Origin: Xanthostigma xanthostigma
Taxonomy: Eukaryota > Arthropoda > Insecta > Raphidioptera > Raphidiidae
Assembly (NCBI GenBank): GCA_963575645.1
Contig: OY754464.1
Coordinates: 63,586,948 to 63,650,947, forward strand
DNA: 64,000 nt
Reading direction: 5' to 3'
In this document: in pieces, positions 58,301-64,000 of the stretch
Layout: each line of letters begins with the position of its first letter
Position numbering within the stretch: the stretch's first letter is position 1
The notes under the pieces: model-generated
Databases searched by the model: none
Told to the model about the DNA's origin: nothing
The model's input: only the letters and a program-made list of their open reading frames with translations
Position numbers and translations under genes: made by a program

Positions 58301-61300
58301 TTAGCAAAAAGCACGCACAGGGTCAGGCGGAACGTTACGCGTTAGGGACGTTAGGAACGTTAGGAACGTTACGTTACACTTTTTCGAACATGCAGCCGGT
58401 GTTTTATCAATTTATAAGATTGGTGATTCATCAATTTATAAGACGTTATCACGTCAAAAAAATATTGCAAATAAACTAATTATATAAAAGTTTCATGATA
58501 ACAATAAAAAATGAAATTCCAACCAACTGGGCAACAGAACCATTCCAATTTTAAAATATTGACATACTAGCCGCTACCCGCGGCTACGCCCGCGATTGAG
58601 ATGGAAATCGACTTTTGACATGCATATCAGGGGTTGAGGTATTGCACATATTTTGACAAACAATTTTCTTATTTTTCGTAAAAAATTTTTATTTTTTTTT
58701 TAATAAAAAGTATCCTATGTTACTTCTAATACCTTCAAGAGTGTATGTGCAAAGTTTCATGATGATCGGTTAAGTAGTTTTTGCGTGAAAGCGTAACAAA
58801 CAAACTTACATTCGCATTTATAATATTTTTCTTATTTTTCGTAAAAAATTTTTATTTTTTTTTAATAAAAAGTATCCTATGTTACTTCTAATACCTTCAA
58901 GAGTGTATGTGCAAAGTTTCATGATGATCGGTTAAGTAGTTTTTGCGTGAAAGCGTAACAAACAAACTTACATTCGCATTTATAATATTAATATGATTGA
59001 CAAATTGTAATACATAAAGTAAAGTGTCTGCAAACGCGTATCTTGACACGGGTAACGACTAGTAATAAATATTATATTTGCGTTTGGATGGTTACATAAT
59101 ATGGTTTCACACGTAATTTACTTGTAAGTTAAGTAACTAATTTATTTTTGACAGATCTTCAGAACAACACAACAGCTGACTTTTTTATTTTCGTGATATT
59201 TCCGAAACTATAAAGCTAAGAAAAAGATTTTTTTTACAAAACTTTATTGGAAATATAAATATAATAATAAACCGATATGAAAAGTACACCATTATAACAG
59301 AGCAACGTTCAAGCGCATATCTATTTTGTGCAAGCGTCGATCTCCATCCCCAAAAAAAAAACTAGAAATCTATTCATATTTAAAACATATTTACCCACCG
59401 TAAACAAAAAAAAATGTTCCTCTAATATTAGTGGTAATAATATAATGCATTTAAATGTCAATTTCTCGACATAGCAGATGCCATCAGCACTATTTTCCCC
59501 TTGACTGTAATTTCAAATAGAAAGCTCAAACGAACACAACTTAACAATAATATACTAATTAAAATATATTTCAGGTGTTTACGAAGCCATTCATGATGAT
59601 TACGACTTTGAAACACTTCATAATAGTGGCCCATTCAAAAATTGGTACGACGTCTTTGAATACCTGGAAGAAACATGCAAACTTCAACTGAAGACGAACG
59701 GTTATCAAAAAGCCAAAAAACTACCGCAGAATTTGAAAATTGATTTGATTCTAGCGGATCTATTCGGCTGGGAATGCTTTTATCCTCTACTAGAAAAATT
59801 TGGATCGAAACCAGTAATTGCGACAAGTCCTTATGGAATATTTCCCTGGAATGGTCACAATACCGGCGATTATGACTACCCTGCAATTTTACCTATTGCT
59901 AAATATACAAATCACATGACCTTGAAAGAAAGATTTCTGAATTTTATATTATCAAATTTCCTAAACTATTATCGTAGATACCATTACCTACCACGCGTGG
60001 AAACTATGGTGAAAAGACAATTTGACGGTGATGTAAAATCATTAGTTGAAGTTGATAAAATATTCAGTTTATTTTTAGTAAACGATGATCCAATAGCAAA
60101 CTTTCCTCGGCCAAATGTACCGACAATAATTCAAGTGGCCGGACTACATGCAAAACCAGCTGGTCCAATCCCAAATGTGAGTAAAATATTGAGAATTAGT
60201 TCCGCAAAAAGCTGAGAAATAGGTCACTGAAAATATTTAGTTTCAACGAAACATTTAAATAATGAACTAAATTTAGATATGTAATGAAATCTAATATACC
60301 GGGTGTTTCAAAAGTCCCGGAACAACTTAATATTTCTTATCGGGTAAGCCGGACTAAAAATGTTAAAATGGTTTCTTTAAAAGCTTTTTCCTGTCTATCG
60401 AATTGCAAAATTTTATTTTAGGCCCGAGGACCCTGAAAGGGTCCCGTAGGGCTCAACTTTGAAATCATAAATGGGAACCATACTTTTTTTATTTCCTATT
60501 CGGATCTGCGGAAAATTTTACATACGAATTCGTCTTAGTATATTTTTTAATTATCGGGTCCTATGTGGAATCCGCTGACACCGAATATGAAATAAAAAAG
60601 TATGGTTCCCATTTATGATTTCAAAGTTGAGCCCTACGGGACCCTTTGAGGGTCCTCGGGCCTAAAATCAAATTTTGCCATTCGATAGATACGAAAAAGC
60701 TTTTAAAGAAACCATTTTAACATTTTTAGTCCGGCTTACCCGATAAGAAATATTAAGCCGTTCCGGGACTTTTGAAACACCCGGTATATAAAGATAGATG
60801 TTTTTACGTTATCGTGGTTCAAGTTATCAAGGTTCTACTGTATAATAATTTCATTTTGATTCTTATTCAATTTTAAGAAAATAAAAAGCTATCTAGACAA
60901 CGCCAAACATGGATTCGTACTTTTCTCATTGGGCACAAATATGCGTTCGGACAAACTATCCCCCCGAGTACGAGACACACTATTGAACGCATTTCGGCAG
61001 ATACCACAACTGGTATTATGGAAATTTGAATCTGATTCTATTCCAAATCTACCAGACAACGTTATCATAGAAAAATGGCTACCAGGACAAGGAAATATTT
61101 TAGGTAAGACGCAAACTTCCGTTAATATAGGTATATTTATAAATTGTATTATTGTACTGTCATGAGTTCTTAATACGTGTGCAAAATTTCAAACTATTTA
61201 GATGTCTGGAAATGGGTAAAAATTAAATTGAAAGATTCCATTAATACATACTTAGATACATGCATACAAAAAATATGTATTATCTGCAAATATAGTAATA

Positions 61301-62939
61301 AAGTGTAATTTAGTGAAATATATATTAAAGAATGTCTCGACATTTCTTTCAGCGCATCCAAACATCCGCGTCTTCATTACCCACGGAGGTGCTCTGAGTA
61401 CCCAAGAAGCATTATTTCACGGCGTGCCTATACTTGGATTTCCTCTCTTTGCTGACCAATATACTAACGTAAATAAAATGGTTGAAAGAGAACATGGACT
61501 TCGTTATGATATCATGGACAATGCAAATGCTGACACGTTACTTGCGACTTTAAAAGAAGTTATCAACAATCCTAAGTGAGAAAAATACAATCTTTAAATA
61601 TTGTGAACGTCCCACATTTTCTTTTTGTCGGTATCTAAATCACAAAACAGATTACGAAACAATTTTTTTGAGAATTTTTAGAAGATTTTTCTATAACAAA
61701 CCGTTTCCCAAAAGTGTGCCTTTCAATTGACTTGAAATGACTAGATCTATTGTCACTCTCATTGATCTCCACAGGGAAGATTATTTATTTAGATCTGTTC
61801 CTATAGGTAAAAAAGTTAAACGTCATTACAATATGGCAGTTTATGCGCAACGTTTTAAATATATACCTACGTATATTTGTTTAATTCTTAGTTAAAATTA
61901 AGAAGAAAGATATAAGAACTAAAAAGTTTGTTTACATTATTTGCTTAAAATTTCTTCAAAATTATCAAGTTTCAATCTTGGGACGACTCTATTCCCTTTC
62001 TCTTATGACTAAATCTATATAAGCCTTCATAACTAGCCCAGGCTAATTACTCGTCAGAGTAAAGGCCATCTTGTTAAAAAAAAATATGGGCCTTCATAAC
62101 AGTAATATTATTGGATAGCTGCAAGCTACTAAAATGTCACAACTCAGAAACTAAAAATTTGCATCATAATATTTCACAGAAAACTGGATCAAACACAAAA
62201 AATATTCAATAACAATAAGGAATTACTTTGATTAACGTCTGATTAGAACTCTTCAATAAATAAAATTATCGACCAATTTTTCAGACAAATATATTAACAA
62301 AATATATATATTCTCTTCAAGTTTTTAAATATCAAAATATTGAAAAAATAATAATAGTTATTATTTTTTCAATATTTTGATAATTAAAAACTTGAAGCGA
62401 ATTTTTATTAATAACCAATTAGAAATTAATTATTAATTAATTTTTATATTTTTTAGATCAGTTCTGAAGAAGACACAAATCCGGGCCGAAACGTTAATAT
62501 ATTGAATTATTATATTTTTTGTTAATATATTAATTGTCTGAAAAATTGATGGATAATTTTATTTATTGAAAAAGGAATTAAATTCACATTTTCACTGTGA
62601 TATTATTCCTTTTTCAGAGACATAAAATGATCTAAATATTTTTTAATGACGTTTCATTACAGATATAAAGAGAATATCAAAAAAGCTTCGGCACAATTCA
62701 GAGACCAGCCACACACATCAATGGAAAGAGCCATATTCTGGACTGAGTATGTCCTGAGACACGGTGGGGCACAGCATCTGCAACCCCCTTCCCTTTACAT
62801 GCCGGCTTACCAGACGTATTCCCTGGACGTCATGGCTCTCCTAGTGACAATAGGAATCACTACAATAACCTTACCTATCTGTTTATGCCGATACTTGTTT
62901 TGCAGAAAAAGAAATGTTAAAAAATTAAAAACAAATTAA
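55360..62939 (+). CDS. UGT-8: UDP-glycosyltransferase, complete (517 aa), most diverged member
   Basis: Exons 55360-55585, 59575-60176, 60878-61103, 61353-61575, 62663-62939. Signal peptide about 1-23 (ends near SDC); His37 in SHHIW; Asp137 in ADLFGWECFYP; signature about 359-387 (FITHGG...FADQ). The acceptor domain departs most from the array: DFETLHNSGPFKNWYDVFEY replaces the MKYVDM...GFFEYGYTQ type, and NGHNTGDYDYP replaces the SYYTGDYEYP type. Exon 1 lacks the TITP residues (KEENKVNFTG). Exon 4 is one codon longer. The tail is KLKTN, still KxKxx. Intron 1 is nearly 4 kb and contains a Helitron with helicase relic plus a Helitron with an internal duplication. It likely has a different acceptor range and marks the oldest split in the window. 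All splice sites are canonical. Confidence 0.95.
56006..56240 (+). pseudogene. Helitron PIF1-like helicase C-terminal fragment
   Basis: Reads LNAPKLCNGTRLQVFYLGQN first; after a frameshift near 56130, PMDLPFQFKRLQFPLKTAFG and NKAQEQTLKVVGIHLE then stop. This is the typical end of Helitron helicases. Confidence 0.82.
56239..56446. repeat. Inverted repeat inside Helitron
   Basis: Arms AAAATATTTTTAACAAAAAA ... and complement, about 85 bp each, with CCGACTTCACACTAAAAAGT. A copy of the common CCGACTTCA-type repeat lies right after it near 56686. Confidence 0.6.
57797..58462 (+). repeat. Interspersed repeat D, copy 3 (uninterrupted)
   Basis: Matches 51230-52105 closely. At the point where that copy holds the 212-bp palindrome it reads GAACGTTACGTTACACTTTT, giving the pre-insertion site. 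Confidence 0.75.
58567..58996 (-). mobile_element. Non-autonomous Helitron with internal duplication
   Basis: On the minus strand starts TCATATTAATATTATAAATG after an A and ends GCCGCGGGTAGCGGCTAG before T. It contains two near-identical direct copies of about 157 bp (AAAAAGTATCCTATGTTACT and onward). About 430 bp. Confidence 0.72.
59020..59360 (+). repeat. Interspersed repeat G, copy 2
   Basis: Counterpart of 21830-22180; ends about 210 bp before UGT-8 exon 2. Confidence 0.55.
60299..60784. mobile_element. TA-flanked long inverted-repeat element, UGT-8 intron 2
   Basis: CCGGGTGTTTCAAAAGTCCC at the left and its complement at the right, arms about 215 bp with few mismatches, 486 bp in all, bounded by TA. 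Recent by the look of its arms. Confidence 0.8.
61576..62250. other. UGT-8 intron 4, left part
   Basis: AT-rich, no recognisable element or gene. Confidence 0.4.
62254..62571. mobile_element. Fold-back family C, complete copy
   Basis: Terminal repeats TCAATAAATAAAATTATCGA ... and complement, about 50 bp. Between them a second hairpin (ATCAAAATATTGAAAAAATA) and the segment CTGAAGAAGACACAAATCCG. Partial relatives at 13414, 30115 and 37851. Confidence 0.6.
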
Positions 62940-62994
62940 AAGTATTCTTTGAGACATAATATTTTCTTCTTTTTTTATTTTTAAACATTTAAAA

Positions 62995-63110
62995 TTAAAT
63001 AACGTTTTATTTGACATTGAAAAATGTTAGCATAATTTTTATCATTATTATAAAGCAATTAGCATAATTTTGATATAATTTTAACAGCAGTTTAGCAAAT
63101 TTTATAAACA
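62995..63110 (+). repeat. Fragment of the 22912 hAT family
   Basis: Shares AAAGCAATTAGCATAATTTT and TTTTAACAGCAGTTTAG with the 3' part of the hAT element at 23700-23815. Confidence 0.6.
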
Positions 63111-63194
63111 TTATTTTTTTGTGATGTAACTACAAATTTACGGTTTTCGGATTATTCCCTTTACTTGTGCTATAAGACATTGCTTCCTGCTTAG

Positions 63195-63320
63195 TTTCAT
63201 GATTCTAAGTCAACGGGAAGCACCCTAAAGATTTTGATTCCCAAGAATCTTGACAGACAGACGGACAACAAAGTGATCCTATAAGGGTTCCTTTTTTCCT
63301 TTTGAGGTACGGAACCCTAA
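63195..63320 (+). repeat. Moth-type repeat tail
   Basis: GACAGACAGACGGACAACAA ... AAGGGTTCC ... GAGGTACGGAACCCTAAAAA. This tail type is frequent in lepidopteran sequence; related to 50270-50350. Confidence 0.5.
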
Positions 63321-63327
63321 AAACAAG

Positions 63328-63390
63328 TGATCAATTGAGACGATATTTTTAAACTGTCGTGACAGTAAAAAATATCGTCCCAATTGATCA
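63328..63390. repeat. 63-bp hairpin
   Basis: TGATCAATTGAGACGATATT pairs with AATATCGTCCCAATTGATCA; centre GTCGTGAC. Confidence 0.75.
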
Positions 63391-63398
63391 TAAAGGTA

Positions 63399-63498
63399 CG
63401 TTTACACGGCGACAGTAACACTCGACAGTTACAGTCACGATAATAAGTTACTATTGTGACTGTAACTGTAACTGTCTAGGAACTATCACCGTGTAAAC
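63399..63498. mobile_element. Small MITE
   Basis: CGTTTACACGGCGACAGTAA on the left, AACTATCACCGTGTAAAC on the right; about 100 bp. The following hAT element starts at its edge. Confidence 0.55.
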
Positions 63499-64000
63499 TA
63501 GTGATGTGCCAGATATCCGTATCCGCGGATATCCGAGGGAGAAGAAAGATCCGTATCCGTATCCGCGGATATCCGAGGGAGAAGAAAGATCCGTATCCGT
63601 ATCCGTTAGTTTTATGGCGGATCTTTTACCTTATTAATTTTCAATTCATAGATGAAATTTTATATATACTCATAGGTGATTAGGTAATAATGAAAAACTG
63701 TTAAATTCCATTCAGATTATTTTTTATTTCTTAAAATCGTATTTGGCACCTTTATATTGCAAAAATTTATCGTAGTGAGTACCATACCAATAGTACATAA
63801 CTCAAAGGTACTAATAAAAAACTATCTTTGTAATGAGATATTGCACATCGATCTCTGGAAATAGACAATCTGTTATGATATTTAACGAAGAAGTCAATAA
63901 CTTTTTCCCATAACAGTCTCTTTCCAAAGGTCGATGTGCAATATTTACCGCCGCGTACTCTAAGAAAGTTAAGATCCGTATCCGTATCCGCGGATCTTGA
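63499..64000. mobile_element. hAT-type element with GGATAC-repeat ends, copy 2 (cut by window)
   Basis: Starts TAGTGATGTGCCAGAT and runs in opposite orientation to 44834-45391, sharing the GCACCTTTATATTGCAAA and ACTCTAAGAAAGTTAA-type interior. The subterminal ATCCGTATCCG array is expanded. The far end is outside the window. Confidence 0.8.

Noticed and set aside
7251-62939. One complex gene with alternative first exons sharing a common 3' end
   Set aside because: Every first exon is followed by its own full set of exons 2-5 with matching phases, so separate genes are the simpler reading.

Overview
This window is from an insect nuclear genome, most likely Lepidoptera. The evidence is AT-rich sequence, spliced genes, a cluster of insect-type UDP-glycosyltransferase (UGT) genes, and a load of hAT, PIF/Harbinger-like, Tc1/mariner-like and Helitron repeats whose ends look like those of moths and butterflies. 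The species cannot be named from the sequence.

The backbone is a head-to-tail array of eight UGT genes, all on the + strand: UGT-1 (<1-5147, first exon cut by the window edge), UGT-2 (7251-14956), UGT-3 (17946-21643), UGT-4 (24304-29763), UGT-5 (32316-37146), UGT-6 (39309-44635, one-base frameshift, probable pseudogene or recent null allele), UGT-7 (47975-52782) and UGT-8 (55360-62939). Each has five coding exons with the same intron phases (1, 0, 1, 2). Exon 1 carries the signal peptide and the catalytic-His motif SHHIW. Exon 2 is the aglycone-binding domain with the catalytic Asp. Exons 3 and 4 make the UDP-sugar-binding domain with the UGT signature. Exon 5 carries the membrane anchor and a dilysine tail. 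Intact products are 513-518 aa. By sequence the array falls into UGT-1/2, UGT-3/4 and UGT-5/6 pairs, then UGT-7, then the most diverged UGT-8. This is what repeated unequal duplication would leave. The enzymes should act on the lumenal face of the ER, moving a sugar (usually glucose in insects) from UDP-sugar to small lipophilic acceptors such as plant toxins, pigments or hormones. Substrates cannot be read from sequence.

Introns and spacers are almost wholly made of mobile-element debris. There are hAT-type MITEs with 8-bp target duplications (three perfect pairs outside the nested case), PIF/Harbinger-like elements including one relic that keeps the transposase N-terminus (54487-55216) and small palindromic relatives, Helitrons with A/T insertion context (one keeps a helicase fragment at 56006-56240), a LINE 3' end (48262-48677), TA-flanked inverted-repeat elements, long fold-backs, one tRNA-derived SINE and two tRNA pseudogenes. 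Many are nested. No protein-coding gene other than the UGTs and transposon relics was found.

Regulatory clues: a 15-bp block shared at about -150 by UGT-3 and UGT-4, a roughly 100-bp conserved 5' flank between UGT-5 and UGT-6, and AATAAA hexamers embedded in the last codons of six genes.
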